The notes below the pieces were generated by a model. It made no database searches, was not told the DNA's origin, and worked only from the letters and a program-made list of their open reading frames with translations. DNA of 64,000 bases, from assembly GCF_947492815.1 (NCBI RefSeq), contig NZ_CANLOB010000021.1:1-64000 (forward strand). Direction: 5' to 3'. A program made the position numbers and the translations under genes. Of this stretch, positions 25,365-34,882 are shown one piece after another. The stretch comes from an uncultured Dokdonia sp. (lineage in GTDB: Bacteria > Bacteroidota > Bacteroidia > Flavobacteriales > Flavobacteriaceae). The stretch's first letter is position 1. Each line of letters opens with the position of its first letter.

Positions 25365-25607
25365 ATGAAAGTAAAATTAGAATGTCACGAAGCAAATCAT
25401 ATATGTGACAAAAATCAATACAAAGAAGCTGGTTTCCTTGAAAAGGTGAAACTCACTTTTCACTTGCTGTATTGTAGAGCTTGTAGAACATATACTGCAA
25501 ACAACACAAAACTGACAAAAGCAATGAACAACCCTAAAGTAGAAACAGTAAGTCAAGACGAGAAAAACGCTCTTAAAGAAAGACTTGCTCGTGAATTAGG
25601 ACAATAA
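25365..25607 (+). CDS. Small zinc-finger-like anti-sigma candidate
   Basis: An 80-residue protein with CHEANHIC near the start and HLLYCRACR near residues 33-41. The latter fits the H-x3-C-x2-C zinc motif of ZAS/zf-HC2 anti-sigma domains. It has no membrane helix, so if it is an anti-sigma it would be soluble and possibly redox- or metal-responsive. Placement just after the sigma gene supports this role. Its last 12 bases overlap the 3' end of the convergent UbiA-like gene. It is much shorter than usual membrane-bound anti-sigma factors. Confidence 0.7.
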   Translation: MKVKLECHEANHICDKNQYKEAGFLEKVKLTFHLLYCRACRTYTANNTKLTKAMNNPKVETVSQDEKNALKERLARELGQ

Positions 25608-26423
25608 AGAATATAACAAACACAGTAAACCAAACCAAATCATAGGCAGCCCTTCCACAAAAAAAGAAGCATAATATTTATATTGTTTATCTGAAGACGC
25701 TATCAGCAATATCGCTGAAGTTATACATATCAAACACAAACTAAACGCATTATTATATTGGAACTCATCTTTTAAAAATTCTAATATAAATAACACTACA
25801 AGTAAACCTATTCCTAAAAGCTTAGTACGTCGTATCCCTAGACTTTTAGGAATAGTATTAATATCTTCTCGATCATAATTTAGATCTCTTATATCAAACG
25901 GTAATGTAATCACGATAATAAATAAAAATCGTTGTACAAAAGAGATCCATACAGCCACTTTCATATCTTGCATCCCATCTATAACTGGTAATAACGTAGT
26001 TACTCCAGCCCATACAATAGCAATTGTATACATTTTTGCACCATAAAACGAACGTAAATTACGCTTTCGCGAAAGCACAGGCAGCGCGTACAACAATGTT
26101 AATACTCCGAAAACACCACATAGTAACAACACATCAAAAGAAAGTTGGGTAGCATAATAAACCATACAAACAAATGATACCAGTGAAAATAATTGAATAG
26201 CTCGTAAGGATTCTGTGAGGCTTAAATGATGTAGTTTAGCTAAGCTTGAATACTTGATAAAGTTATACCCTGTTATACTTGCAAAAAAAACAAAAAAAAC
26301 AAATTCTTTGTGATAGGAAATGTTGAAAGTTTCATAGGTAACAAAAACCAATGAAACTACTGCTAAACTCACATGTATACTACTATTGATATAAAAATCA
26401 AAAATACGTTTCAACCATTTCAT
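25596..26423 (-). CDS. UbiA-like prenyltransferase homologue
   Basis: The 275-residue protein has about eight membrane helices and the second Asp-rich motif of the UbiA family, PFDIRDLNYDREDINT, near residue 175. The first motif, normally NDxxDxxxD in the loop after helix 2, is not present; the corresponding stretch reads GYNFIKYSS. It may therefore be a divergent or catalytically altered member, and prenyl transfer is not certain. Active relatives work on quinones, heme or chlorophyll-type rings in the membrane. One 14-bp palindrome is read LSRKR, the third frame. Confidence 0.75.
   Translation of the reverse strand: MKWLKRIFDFYINSSIHVSLAVVSLVFVTYETFNISYHKEFVFFVFFASITGYNFIKYSSLAKLHHLSLTESLRAIQLFSLVSFVCMVYYATQLSFDVLLLCGVFGVLTLLYALPVLSRKRNLRSFYGAKMYTIAIVWAGVTTLLPVIDGMQDMKVAVWISFVQRFLFIIVITLPFDIRDLNYDREDINTIPKSLGIRRTKLLGIGLLVVLFILEFLKDEFQYNNAFSLCLICITSAILLIASSDKQYKYYASFFVEGLPMIWFGLLCLLYSLLS
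26063..26076. repeat. 14-bp palindrome, copy 6
   Basis: Perfect copy inside the UbiA-like gene, read SRKR, a frame different from AFAKA. Confidence 0.9.
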
Positions 26424-26520
26424 TAAACAAAAATAAGATAACTGTTAATAAGCTTGTAAAATCGTTTACAACTTACATAATTGTGATCTCAAAAGATATA
26501 TTTTTTACACTTATAAATTG

Positions 26521-26528
26521 TAATTTTG
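26521..26528 (+). promoter_or_regulatory. -7 element (TAATTTTG) before gcvP
   Basis: It matches TAnnTTTG, 22 bases before the gcvP ATG. No exact -33 TTTG is present 19-21 bases upstream. Confidence 0.5.
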
Positions 26529-26550
26529 TTACTTAAAAATTCAATCCAAT

Positions 26551-29400
26551 ATGAACACTGATTCATTTGCTTTACGCCATATCGGCCCTAGAAGATCTGA
26601 TCTTCCTTCCATGCTTCAAAAAGTAGGTGTTGAAACAATAGACCAACTCATTTTTGAAACCATTCCTGATAACATTAGATTAGAGCGACCACTTGCTTTA
26701 GATCCTGCAATGAGTGAGCATGAATTTGCAGCACATATTCAAGAACTTGCTTCTCAAAATAAAGTATTCAACTCCTATATTGGTTTAGGATATCATCAAG
26801 CAGTTACACCAGCGGTAATACAGCGTAATATCTTAGAAAATCCAGGATGGTATACTGCTTATACACCATATCAAGCAGAGATTGCCCAGGGAAGACTAGA
26901 AGCGTTGCTTAATTACCAGACAATGATCACAGATCTTACTGGAATGGAATTAGCAAATGCATCATTATTAGATGAAGCAACAGCTGCTGCAGAAGCAATG
27001 GCATTATTATTTGCAGTTCGTAGTAGAGATCAGAAAAAAGCTGGAATTTCAAAATTCTTTGTTTCTGAAGAAATATTACCTCAAACACTGTCATTATTAC
27101 AAACAAGATCAACACCTATAGGTATTGAACTTGTGATTGGAAATCACGAAAACTTTGACTTCTCACAAGATTTCTTTGGAGCTATATTGCAATACCCAGG
27201 AAAATCAGGACAAGTACATGATATTGCAGAATTTGTAAATCAAGCAAATGAAGTCGGTATTAAAGTAGCTGTAGCAGCAGATATTTTAAGCCTCGTAAAA
27301 TTAAGAGCTCCCGGAGAAATGGGTGTAGATGTTGTCCTAGGTACAACACAACGTTTTGGAATTCCATTAGGATACGGAGGACCTCATGCTGCTTATTTTG
27401 CTACAAAAGAAGCTTATAAACGTAATATACCTGGACGTATCATAGGTGTTACAAAAGATACGAACGGTAACCGCGCTTTACGCATGGCACTTCAAACAAG
27501 AGAGCAACATATAAAGAGAGATAAAGCAACATCAAATATTTGTACTGCACAAGTATTACTTGCTGTAATGGCTGGAATGTACGGCGTATATCATGGTCCA
27601 GAAGGATTAACTCATATCGCAAATAAAGTACATAATACTGCTGCAACACTCGCAGATGCTTTAGAAAAATTAGGATTATACCAAACAAACACTGCATATT
27701 TTGATACTATTCAAGTAAAAACAGATAGTAAGAAAGTAGCAGCAATCGCTAATGAAAATGCAATCAATTTTTACTATCCAGATGCAGATACCGTAGCTAT
27801 TGCTATACATGAAGCAACTACGTTAAAAAATCTAAATACAATTATTGCTGTTTTTGCAAAAGCATTAGACAAGCCTACTATTGAAATACAAGAACTTATA
27901 GAAGGATCAAGTATTTCTGGAGGAATTGCTCGTGACACTAGTTTCTTAACATTACCAGTATTCAATAGTTATCATTCAGAAACAGAGCTAATGCGCTACA
28001 TTAAAAAATTAGAGCGCAAAGATCTTTCTTTAAATCATTCAATGATTTCTTTAGGATCATGTACCATGAAGTTAAATGCTGCTTCTGAAATGCTTCCATT
28101 AAGTAACCCACAATGGGGAAATATCCATCCTTTTGCTCCTTTAGATCAAGCACAAGGATATCAAAGCATGTTAAAAAAGCTAGAAGAGCAACTTACAGAG
28201 ATTACTGGTTTTGCAGGAACATCCCTACAACCTAACTCTGGAGCTCAGGGTGAATATGCAGGCTTAATGGTAATACGTGCTTATCACGAATCAAGAGGCG
28301 ATGCTCATAGAAATATATGCCTAATTCCATCTTCTGCCCATGGAACAAATCCAGCAAGCGCAGTAATGGCTGGAATGAAGGTAATTGTAACAAAAGCATT
28401 GGAGAATGGAAATATCGATTTAGATGACTTACGTGCAAAAGCCGAAGAACACAAAGATAATCTAGCAGCATTAATGGTTACATACCCATCTACACATGGG
28501 GTATATGAAAGTGCTATTAAAGAAATTACAAGTATCATCCACGAAAATGGAGGCCAAGTGTATATGGATGGCGCAAATATGAATGCACAAGTAGCACTTA
28601 CACATCCAGGCGCTATTGGTGCAGATGTTTGCCACTTAAACCTTCATAAAACTTTTGCGATACCTCATGGAGGAGGAGGACCTGGTGTTGGCCCTATCTG
28701 CGTTGCTAGTCAACTAGTACCTTTCTTACCATCAAATCCAGTGATTACAACTGGAGGAGAAAAAGCCATCACAGCAATATCTGCAGCCCCTTGGGGATCT
28801 GCCTTAGCTTGCCTTATATCCTATGCATATATTACTATGCTAGGAGAAAACGGTCTTAGAAAATCTACGGAATATGCTATCTTAAATGCTAATTACATCA
28901 AAGAGCGTTTAGATGGGCATTACCAATGTTTATATACAGGAGAACGTGGTCGAGCTGCTCACGAAATGATTATAGATTGCCGTCCGTTTAAAGCAAATGG
29001 AATTGAAGTAACTGATATAGCTAAGCGCCTTATGGATTATGGATTCCATGCGCCTACAGTGTCTTTCCCTGTAGCAGGAACTATCATGATCGAACCAACT
29101 GAAAGTGAAAGCAAAGAAGAGCTTGATCGTTTTTGTGATGCTATGATCAGTATTAGAAAGGAAATTGATGAAGCCGCAAGCGACCCAAATAATGTGATGA
29201 AAAACGCACCACATACACTGACTATGCTAACTGCCGATTCATGGGATTTTCCATACACAAGAGAAAAAGCAGCATACCCATTATCATATATCGCCGAAAA
29301 TAAATTTTGGCCTACAGTAAGACGTGTAGATGATGCATATGGAGATCGTAATTTAATTTGTACATGCGCTCCGATTGAAGAATACATGGAAGAAGCATAA
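26551..29400 (+). CDS. gcvP: Glycine dehydrogenase (decarboxylating), P protein of glycine cleavage
   Basis: The 949-residue single-chain P protein decarboxylates glycine with PLP and passes the aminomethyl group to the H protein. The PLP lysine is K700 in LNLHKTFAIPHGGGGPGVGP, and the N-terminal half starts FALRHIGPRR as usual. Length is typical of the fused, homodimeric form. The gcvT and gcvH genes are not in the window. The gene stands alone with its own candidate promoter and a strong terminator. Several open frames on the opposite strand are shadows of its biased codons. Confidence 0.98.
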   Translation: MNTDSFALRHIGPRRSDLPSMLQKVGVETIDQLIFETIPDNIRLERPLALDPAMSEHEFAAHIQELASQNKVFNSYIGLGYHQAVTPAVIQRNILENPGWYTAYTPYQAEIAQGRLEALLNYQTMITDLTGMELANASLLDEATAAAEAMALLFAVRSRDQKKAGISKFFVSEEILPQTLSLLQTRSTPIGIELVIGNHENFDFSQDFFGAILQYPGKSGQVHDIAEFVNQANEVGIKVAVAADILSLVKLRAPGEMGVDVVLGTTQRFGIPLGYGGPHAAYFATKEAYKRNIPGRIIGVTKDTNGNRALRMALQTREQHIKRDKATSNICTAQVLLAVMAGMYGVYHGPEGLTHIANKVHNTAATLADALEKLGLYQTNTAYFDTIQVKTDSKKVAAIANENAINFYYPDADTVAIAIHEATTLKNLNTIIAVFAKALDKPTIEIQELIEGSSISGGIARDTSFLTLPVFNSYHSETELMRYIKKLERKDLSLNHSMISLGSCTMKLNAASEMLPLSNPQWGNIHPFAPLDQAQGYQSMLKKLEEQLTEITGFAGTSLQPNSGAQGEYAGLMVIRAYHESRGDAHRNICLIPSSAHGTNPASAVMAGMKVIVTKALENGNIDLDDLRAKAEEHKDNLAALMVTYPSTHGVYESAIKEITSIIHENGGQVYMDGANMNAQVALTHPGAIGADVCHLNLHKTFAIPHGGGGPGVGPICVASQLVPFLPSNPVITTGGEKAITAISAAPWGSALACLISYAYITMLGENGLRKSTEYAILNANYIKERLDGHYQCLYTGERGRAAHEMIIDCRPFKANGIEVTDIAKRLMDYGFHAPTVSFPVAGTIMIEPTESESKEELDRFCDAMISIRKEIDEAASDPNNVMKNAPHTLTMLTADSWDFPYTREKAAYPLSYIAENKFWPTVRRVDDAYGDRNLICTCAPIEEYMEEA

Positions 29401-29422
29401 TGCATTTTGAAACGCATTATAT

Positions 29423-29456
29423 AATAGCAGGTATACACATACCTGCTATTTTTTTA
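29423..29456 (+). terminator. Terminator of gcvP
   Basis: Stem AATAGCAGGTAT / ATACCTGCTATT with loop ACAC, followed by a T run, 22 bases after the stop. Confidence 0.92.
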
Positions 29457-29501
29457 AGTATTCATAAAAAAAAATAAAAAATGAACTCGCAATAATTGAT
29501 C

Positions 29502-29529
29502 TTTTACTATTTCTTTATAAATAGTAAAA
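29502..29529. other. AT-rich hairpin between gcvP and the ketosynthase gene
   Basis: Perfect 11-bp stem TTTTACTATTT / AAATAGTAAAA with a 6-base loop. It could be a second terminator on the plus strand (A run after it, T run on the other strand) or an operator. Confidence 0.4.
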
Positions 29530-29620
29530 AATTCATAAAAATATAATCATAAATTCATCTTGAATTAACTATTCAATTGAGTTTCATTACTTTTACCAAA
29601 TACTAACAAAAAGTCCATAT

Positions 29621-30682
29621 ATGGGTATTAAGATTACAGGAATAGGAAGTTATATCCCTAGCGCGGTTGAAAAAAATGAAGATTTTAATAACCACTTATT
29701 TCTAAATAGTGATGGCTCTTCTATAAAACATGAAAACACGATTATTATAGAAAAGTTTAAAGCTATTACTGGGATTGAAGAACGCAGGTATGCTAAAGAT
29801 CATCTTACTTCTTCAGATTTAGGTTTTTTTGCAGCTGAAAAAGCAATTTCTGATGCCGATATAGATCCTGAAACGATAGATTATATCATTGTTGCCCACA
29901 ACTTTGGAGATGTACAAAAGGGCAGAGAGCAAAGTGATCTTGTCCCAAGTCTTGCATCTCGTATAAAGCATAGTTTACGTATTAAAAACCCTCGTTGTGT
30001 TGCTTATGATATTCTATTTGGATGTCCTGGATGGATCGAAGGTGTTATACAAGCACAAGCATTTATTAAAGCTGGAATGGCAAAACGATGTCTTGTCATT
30101 GGAACAGAAACTTTATCTCGTGTAGTAGATCCGCACGATAGAGACAGTATGATTTATAGTGATGGTGCCGGAGCAACTATTATAGAAGAGGATGCAAATA
30201 ATGAGACAGGCATTCTTTCCTTTGAATCTGCAACCTATACATATGACGAAGCTTATTTCTTGTTTTTTGGAAAATCAAATAATCAAGAAGAACCCGAAGA
30301 TACTAGGTATATAAAAATGCATGGTAGAAAGATTTATAATTTTGCATTAACACATGTTCCACAAGCTATGAAAGTTTGTTTAGATAAAAGTGGAGAAAAA
30401 ATTGAAAACGTAAAAAAAATCTTTATTCATCAAGCAAATGAAAAAATGGACGAAGCTATTTGCGAACGTTTTTTCAAATTATGTGAGCATCCTATGCCTG
30501 AAAATGTAATGCCTATGAGCATTCATAAATTAGGAAATAGTTCTGTTGCCACAGTACCTACTGTATTTGACCTTGTGATCAACGGTAAAATAAAAGATCA
30601 AGAAATACATAAAGGTGATTTAATCATATTTGCTAGTGTTGGTGCTGGCATGAATATTAATGCAATTGCCTATAGATATTAA
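29621..30682 (+). CDS. 3-oxoacyl-ACP synthase III (FabH)-like ketosynthase
   Basis: The 353-residue thiolase-fold protein carries the Cys-His-Asn triad: C135 in LFGCPGW, H270 in FIHQANEK, and N306 in KLGNSSVAT. FabH enzymes condense an acyl-CoA starter with malonyl-ACP. The active-site context GCPGW (rather than ACSGF-type) and the long insert near residues 220-240 set this apart from housekeeping FabH. A role in special acyl chains or secondary lipids is possible but inferred. A GT2 glycosyltransferase gene follows after 41 bases, and the two may be cotranscribed. Confidence 0.88.
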   Translation: MGIKITGIGSYIPSAVEKNEDFNNHLFLNSDGSSIKHENTIIIEKFKAITGIEERRYAKDHLTSSDLGFFAAEKAISDADIDPETIDYIIVAHNFGDVQKGREQSDLVPSLASRIKHSLRIKNPRCVAYDILFGCPGWIEGVIQAQAFIKAGMAKRCLVIGTETLSRVVDPHDRDSMIYSDGAGATIIEEDANNETGILSFESATYTYDEAYFLFFGKSNNQEEPEDTRYIKMHGRKIYNFALTHVPQAMKVCLDKSGEKIENVKKIFIHQANEKMDEAICERFFKLCEHPMPENVMPMSIHKLGNSSVATVPTVFDLVINGKIKDQEIHKGDLIIFASVGAGMNINAIAYRY

Positions 30683-30723
30683 CACGGGACTCCCCACAAA
30701 ATGAGGTTTAAAAAACCAACATA

Positions 30724-31578
30724 ATGATGGATGTCTACATAGTCATACCATGCCATAATGAGGCTACACTTATCTCTCAAACATTAGAGTCATTAGTTGC
30801 GCAAACGGTATTGCCTAAAAAAATTGTCGTTGTTAATGATCATAGTACTGACAATTCGGAGGAGGTGATATCCGCTTTCGCGAAAGCGTACCCATTCATA
30901 TCTCTTGTAAATTCTAATGCCGAAGCACAACATTTACCAGGCAGTAAAGTAATCCAAGCATTTCAAAAGGGATTAGACACTTTAGACAACAACTATGATA
31001 TTATATGCAAATTTGATGCAGATCTTATCTTTCCCCAAAAGTATATAGAAACCATTATTTCTCATTTTAAACAAGACTCCAAAGTGGGTATGGCTGGAGG
31101 TTTCTGTCATATAAAAAAAGAAGAACAATGGGTTTTAGAAAATCTCACTAATAAAGATCATATAAGAGGCGCTTTAAAAGCATACAGAAAAGAATGCTTT
31201 ACACAAATAAATGGTCTCAAAACTGCAATGGGCTGGGATACCATTGATGAATTACAAGCCAAGTATCATGGATGGCGTATTGCAACAAACGAACAACTCG
31301 CTGTAAAACATTTAAAACCTACAGGAAACACCTATACAAAAGCAGCTAAATATAAACAAGGAGAAGCTTTTTACGGCATGCGATATGGTTTTATACTCAC
31401 TACGATTGCTTCGTTAAAACTAGCATTTCGCAAAAAGAAAATAGGATTCTTTTTTGATTATATGAGTGGTTTTTTTCGCGCAAAGCGAAAGCAACAACCG
31501 TATCTTGTTTCTAAAGAAGAGGGCATCTTTATTAGAAAATTAAGATGGAAAGGTATTATTTCTAAAATAACACCCTAA
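30724..31578 (+). CDS. GT2-family glycosyltransferase
   Basis: The 284-residue protein begins with the GT-A fold of family 2: MDVYIVIPCHNEATLISQTL, then VVVNDHSTDNS, then the metal-binding D-A-D in ICKFDADLIFP near residue 100. A later GWDTIDE motif probably supplies the catalytic base. The donor and acceptor are unknown. A C-terminal hydrophobic and basic stretch (GFFFDYMSGFFRAKRK) may peripherally attach it to the membrane. One 14-bp palindrome is read AFAKA in the first helix region. Two ATG codons, 30724 and 30727, are both possible starts. Confidence 0.87.
   Translation: MMDVYIVIPCHNEATLISQTLESLVAQTVLPKKIVVVNDHSTDNSEEVISAFAKAYPFISLVNSNAEAQHLPGSKVIQAFQKGLDTLDNNYDIICKFDADLIFPQKYIETIISHFKQDSKVGMAGGFCHIKKEEQWVLENLTNKDHIRGALKAYRKECFTQINGLKTAMGWDTIDELQAKYHGWRIATNEQLAVKHLKPTGNTYTKAAKYKQGEAFYGMRYGFILTTIASLKLAFRKKKIGFFFDYMSGFFRAKRKQQPYLVSKEEGIFIRKLRWKGIISKITP
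30874..30887. repeat. 14-bp palindrome, copy 7
   Basis: Perfect copy inside the GT2 gene, read AFAKA. Confidence 0.9.
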
Positions 31579-31647
31579 ATTCTTAACATTATCCTGATAC
31601 TATCGCCTTGATATATTAGTATTTTTACACCTTTTAAAGCATACACT

Positions 31648-32775
31648 ATGTCTACATCTAGATTACACCTTATAGCAATCGCTTCTTTGTTTTTATTATT
31701 CTCTTGTGCTACCAAAGAACTCCCTGCTACATCGCAGCCTCCTGCTACCCCAAAAGTACCAGCAACAAAGAAAAAAACACCAAAAAATATTATCATGCTA
31801 ATTGCAGATGGTACAGGTTTAAGCCAAATATCAGCCACGCAATTTTACCATTCAAAGCCTTCTAATTATGAACGCTTTAAACATATAGGACTTATAAAGA
31901 CTTCTTCTTCAAGTGATCTTATTACAGATTCGGCAGCAGGAGCGACTTCATTTGCATCTGGTATTAAAACTTATAATGGTGCTATAGGAGTAAATACAGA
32001 TACAATTGCTGTTCCTACTATTTTAGAAGAGTTATCTGAGCGAGGTTATGCTACGGGAGTGATTGCTACTTCAACAATCACACACGCTACACCTGCAAGT
32101 TTTTACGCACATGTAAAGTATCGCAAAATGGAAGAAGAAATTGCAGAAGCGCTTACCTACTCTTCTGTAGATTTTTTTGCAGGAGGTGGACTTCAATTTT
32201 TTAATAACAGGACAGATAAAAAAGATTTGTTAAGCGAACTTTCTAAAAATGGTTTTGTAATGGCAACTTCATTTCTTAATCCAAATATACCTACAAGCTT
32301 AGATCAGAAATATGGATTCTTGCTTGCCGATGGAGGGATGCCAAAAATGATTGACGGAAGAGGTTCTTTCTTGTATGATGCGACTACTTTAGGTTTATCA
32401 TATTTAAAGAAAAACAATAAAGGTTTTTTCTTAATGGTAGAAGGTTCCCAAATAGACTGGGGAGGACATGCCAACGATGCAGATTATCTTATCGGAGAAA
32501 TGATAGATTTTGATGTTGTTTTAGGAAAGGTTCTTGATTTTGCTAAGAAAGATAAAAACACCTTAGTTATTGTCACTGCCGATCATGAAACAGGCGGTTT
32601 CACACTCGCTTCTGATGATGGTAATTATAATAAAATTAAACCTTCGTTTTCCACTGGCGGACATTCGGCAACCATGGTTCCTGTGTTTGCATATGGCCCT
32701 GGTGCCGAAGAATTTTCTGGAATCTATGAAAACACAGAAGTTTATAAGAAAGTTAAAACATTACTCAAATTATAG
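31648..32775 (+). CDS. Alkaline phosphatase-family lipoprotein
   Basis: The 375-residue protein starts with a lipoprotein signal (LFLLFSC, lipid Cys near residue 20) and a Pro/Thr-rich linker (SQPPATPKVPATKKK). The phosphatase core follows: IIMLIADGTG binds the first metal, ITDSAAGAT carries the catalytic Ser95, and VTADHETGG, GGH and SQIDWGGHANDAD give further metal ligands. The family hydrolyses phosphate monoesters at the cell surface or in the periplasm. It is shorter than E. coli PhoA. No pho-type operator was recognised. Confidence 0.9.
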   Translation: MSTSRLHLIAIASLFLLFSCATKELPATSQPPATPKVPATKKKTPKNIIMLIADGTGLSQISATQFYHSKPSNYERFKHIGLIKTSSSSDLITDSAAGATSFASGIKTYNGAIGVNTDTIAVPTILEELSERGYATGVIATSTITHATPASFYAHVKYRKMEEEIAEALTYSSVDFFAGGGLQFFNNRTDKKDLLSELSKNGFVMATSFLNPNIPTSLDQKYGFLLADGGMPKMIDGRGSFLYDATTLGLSYLKKNNKGFFLMVEGSQIDWGGHANDADYLIGEMIDFDVVLGKVLDFAKKDKNTLVIVTADHETGGFTLASDDGNYNKIKPSFSTGGHSATMVPVFAYGPGAEEFSGIYENTEVYKKVKTLLKL

Positions 32776-32849
32776 AACGTTCATAAAGCTATAACAAAAT
32801 AACGCTCTGCACGTTTATTTTATTAATTTAGCTTTTTCAAAGCAATTGC

Positions 32850-33587
32850 ATGACATATCTACACGATATCGGTAAATACTTCTTAATGATCAAAGAAACT
32901 TTTGTCAAACCAACAAAAGGTAAGGTCTTAAGAGTATTAATTTTTAAAGAAATTGATGATTTAATTATCGGTTCTTTAGGGATTGTTGCTTTTATCTCCT
33001 TTTTTGTAGGAGGGGTGGTTGCTATTCAAACAGCCCTTAATCTAACCAATCCTATTATACCAAAAGAGTTAATAGCATTTGCTTCAAGACAATCTGTAAT
33101 TCTAGAATTTGCACCCACTTTTTTATCTATTATTATGGCTGGAAAGGTAGGATCTTTTATTACTTCTAGTATTGGTACGATGCGAGTGACAGAACAAATT
33201 GACGCATTAGAAGTCATGGGAATTAACTCTTTAAACTACCTTGTATTTCCTAAGATAGTAGCCATGTGTTTTTATCCTTTTGTGATTGCCATTGCGATGT
33301 TTTTGGGTATTTTAGGTGCTTACATAGCTGCTGTTTATGGTGGTTTTACTACGGAAGATCAATTCTTAACAGGCCTAAAGGATGATTTTATTCCTTTTCA
33401 TATTACGTATGCTTTCCTAAAGACATTTATTTTCTCTTTCTTACTCGCTACAATTCCTTCATTTCATGGCTTTTACATGCGTGGAGGTGCTCTTGAAGTA
33501 GGAAAAGCAAGTACCACATCCTTTGTGTGGACGAGTGTCGCTATTATTGTTACCAATTATTTTATAACTCAAATGTTGTTAAGCTAA
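32850..33587 (+). CDS. mlaE: MlaE-family ABC transporter permease
   Basis: The 245-residue permease has the MlaE/YrbE pattern: an early amphipathic helix, then SFFVGGVVAIQTALN, EFAPTFLSIIMAGKVGSFIT, MRVTEQIDALEVMGINSLNY and a C-terminal helix. MlaE forms the inner-membrane channel that moves phospholipids between inner and outer membranes. Its stop shares one base with the start of the ATPase gene (TAATG), so translation is coupled. No MlaD (MCE) gene is visible directly downstream; it may lie elsewhere. Confidence 0.92.
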   Translation: MTYLHDIGKYFLMIKETFVKPTKGKVLRVLIFKEIDDLIIGSLGIVAFISFFVGGVVAIQTALNLTNPIIPKELIAFASRQSVILEFAPTFLSIIMAGKVGSFITSSIGTMRVTEQIDALEVMGINSLNYLVFPKIVAMCFYPFVIAIAMFLGILGAYIAAVYGGFTTEDQFLTGLKDDFIPFHITYAFLKTFIFSFLLATIPSFHGFYMRGGALEVGKASTTSFVWTSVAIIVTNYFITQMLLS

Positions 33588-34348
33588 TGATAGAAGTAAG
33601 AGATTTAAAAAAAGGATTTGGTGATGTTGAAGTTCTTAAAGGACTAACGACTTCTTTTGATAAAGGAAAGACCAATCTTATTATTGGGCAGAGTGGATCT
33701 GGAAAGACAGTTTTTATCAAAAGCATGCTCGGGCTATTTAGACCTGATAGTGGTAAAATCCTATACGATGGTATTTGCTATTCTGATTTAGATTTTGAAG
33801 AACAACGAGCTATTAGAGAGAAAATAGGAATGGTTTTTCAAGGAAGTGCTCTTTTTGATTCTATGACGGTTGAGGAAAATATTATGTTTCCTTTACAGAT
33901 GTTTACGAAGATGAAAAAAGGAGAAATGCGAGAACGTGCAAATGTAGTAATAGATCGTGTGAACCTTGAAAATGCTAATCACAAATTACCTTCAGAAATA
34001 TCTGGTGGAATGCAAAAACGTGTTGCCATTGCAAGAGCCATTGTAAACAACCCTAAGTATCTTTTTTGTGATGAGCCTAACTCAGGATTAGATCCACACA
34101 CGGCAACGGTGATTGACAATCTTATTCAGGAAATCACTGAAGAGTTTAATATCACAACAATTATTAATACCCATGACATGAACTCTGTTATGGAAATTGG
34201 TGAAAAAATTGTTTTCCTTAAAGAGGGACGCCTTGCCTGGGAAGGTGATAAAACTCAAATCTTTAGAACCGACAATGAAGAAGTGACTAATTTTGTATAC
34301 TCTTCAAATCTATTTAAAATGGTTCGAAAAGCTCAGAACACTCAGTAA
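33587..34348 (+). CDS. mlaF: MlaF-family ABC transporter ATPase
   Basis: About 253 residues: Walker A GQSGSGKT at 34-41, signature ISGGMQKR near 137-144, Walker B YLFCDEPNSGLD near 155-166 and H-loop NTHDMNSV. The ISGGMxKR signature is typical of MlaF. It energises phospholipid transport with the MlaE permease encoded just upstream. The start at 33587 overlaps the mlaE stop; a longer in-frame start at 33527 lies inside mlaE and is not used. The gene is convergent with a small exported protein 11 bases away. Confidence 0.93.
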   Translation: MIEVRDLKKGFGDVEVLKGLTTSFDKGKTNLIIGQSGSGKTVFIKSMLGLFRPDSGKILYDGICYSDLDFEEQRAIREKIGMVFQGSALFDSMTVEENIMFPLQMFTKMKKGEMRERANVVIDRVNLENANHKLPSEISGGMQKRVAIARAIVNNPKYLFCDEPNSGLDPHTATVIDNLIQEITEEFNITTIINTHDMNSVMEIGEKIVFLKEGRLAWEGDKTQIFRTDNEEVTNFVYSSNLFKMVRKAQNTQ

Positions 34349-34359
34349 ACCATTATAGT

Positions 34360-34872
34360 TTAATAATTATCTAATATTCTATACTTTTGATTAGCTTTTC
34401 TTTTTATCAATAATTTTCCGACAATATGGCTAAATTCTCCATCGAACTCGAGTTGGTACTCTCCTAAATTATTTTTGATAGGCTCAGATTTTCCTTTTAT
34501 CCTTCCCATAACCCGATCGTCTTTATTAAATGTTGTATCATTTAATGTCAGATCGTAATATTCTAATTTAACATCTAATGCATTCTTGTCATCATACTCT
34601 GGGTAGTCAGACCACAAAGTAATATAAACCTCTGGGGGTTCTGTTAAATTAATTTTTAAAGCTGTAACACTTGTCCCTATAGTACCAATAACAATTGTTA
34701 ATGAATCTATTTTTTTATTATCATAGGAATTATAAGCATAATATTCATAGCCTAATTTATTAATTTTAAGTGTCGTAGAATCAATCTTTATATCAGGTTC
34801 TATTATTATATTTTGGGATAATACATTAAAACTAAAAGTTACTAAAATGAGTAATTGTAATATCTTTTTCAA
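34360..34872 (-). CDS. Small exported protein of unknown function, non-ATG start
   Basis: About 170 residues. The signal peptide reads KKILQLLILVTFSFNVLSQ when started at the TTG at 34872; another TTG at 34893 would add seven residues and overlap the upstream gene by 11 bases. No ATG is available near either. The mature part (IIIEPDIKIDSTTLKINK, then a run with PPEVYITLWSDYPEYD) is not recognised. The lack of an ATG could mean weak translation or early decay. Its closeness to the DUF389 gene suggests cotranscription. Confidence 0.55.
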   Translation of the reverse strand: MKKILQLLILVTFSFNVLSQNIIIEPDIKIDSTTLKINKLGYEYYAYNSYDNKKIDSLTIVIGTIGTSVTALKINLTEPPEVYITLWSDYPEYDDKNALDVKLEYYDLTLNDTTFNKDDRVMGRIKGKSEPIKNNLGEYQLEFDGEFSHIVGKLLIKRKANQKYRILDNY

Positions 34873-34882
34873 TCTATAATAG

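Noticed and set aside
28232..28538. Open frames on the strand opposite gcvP
   Set aside because: They lie fully within a highly conserved gene and reflect its codon bias. No promoter or family features were seen.
33527..33586. Longer N-terminus for MlaF
   Set aside because: It lies inside mlaE in another frame. The TAATG overlap at 33585-33589 gives the standard MlaF start.
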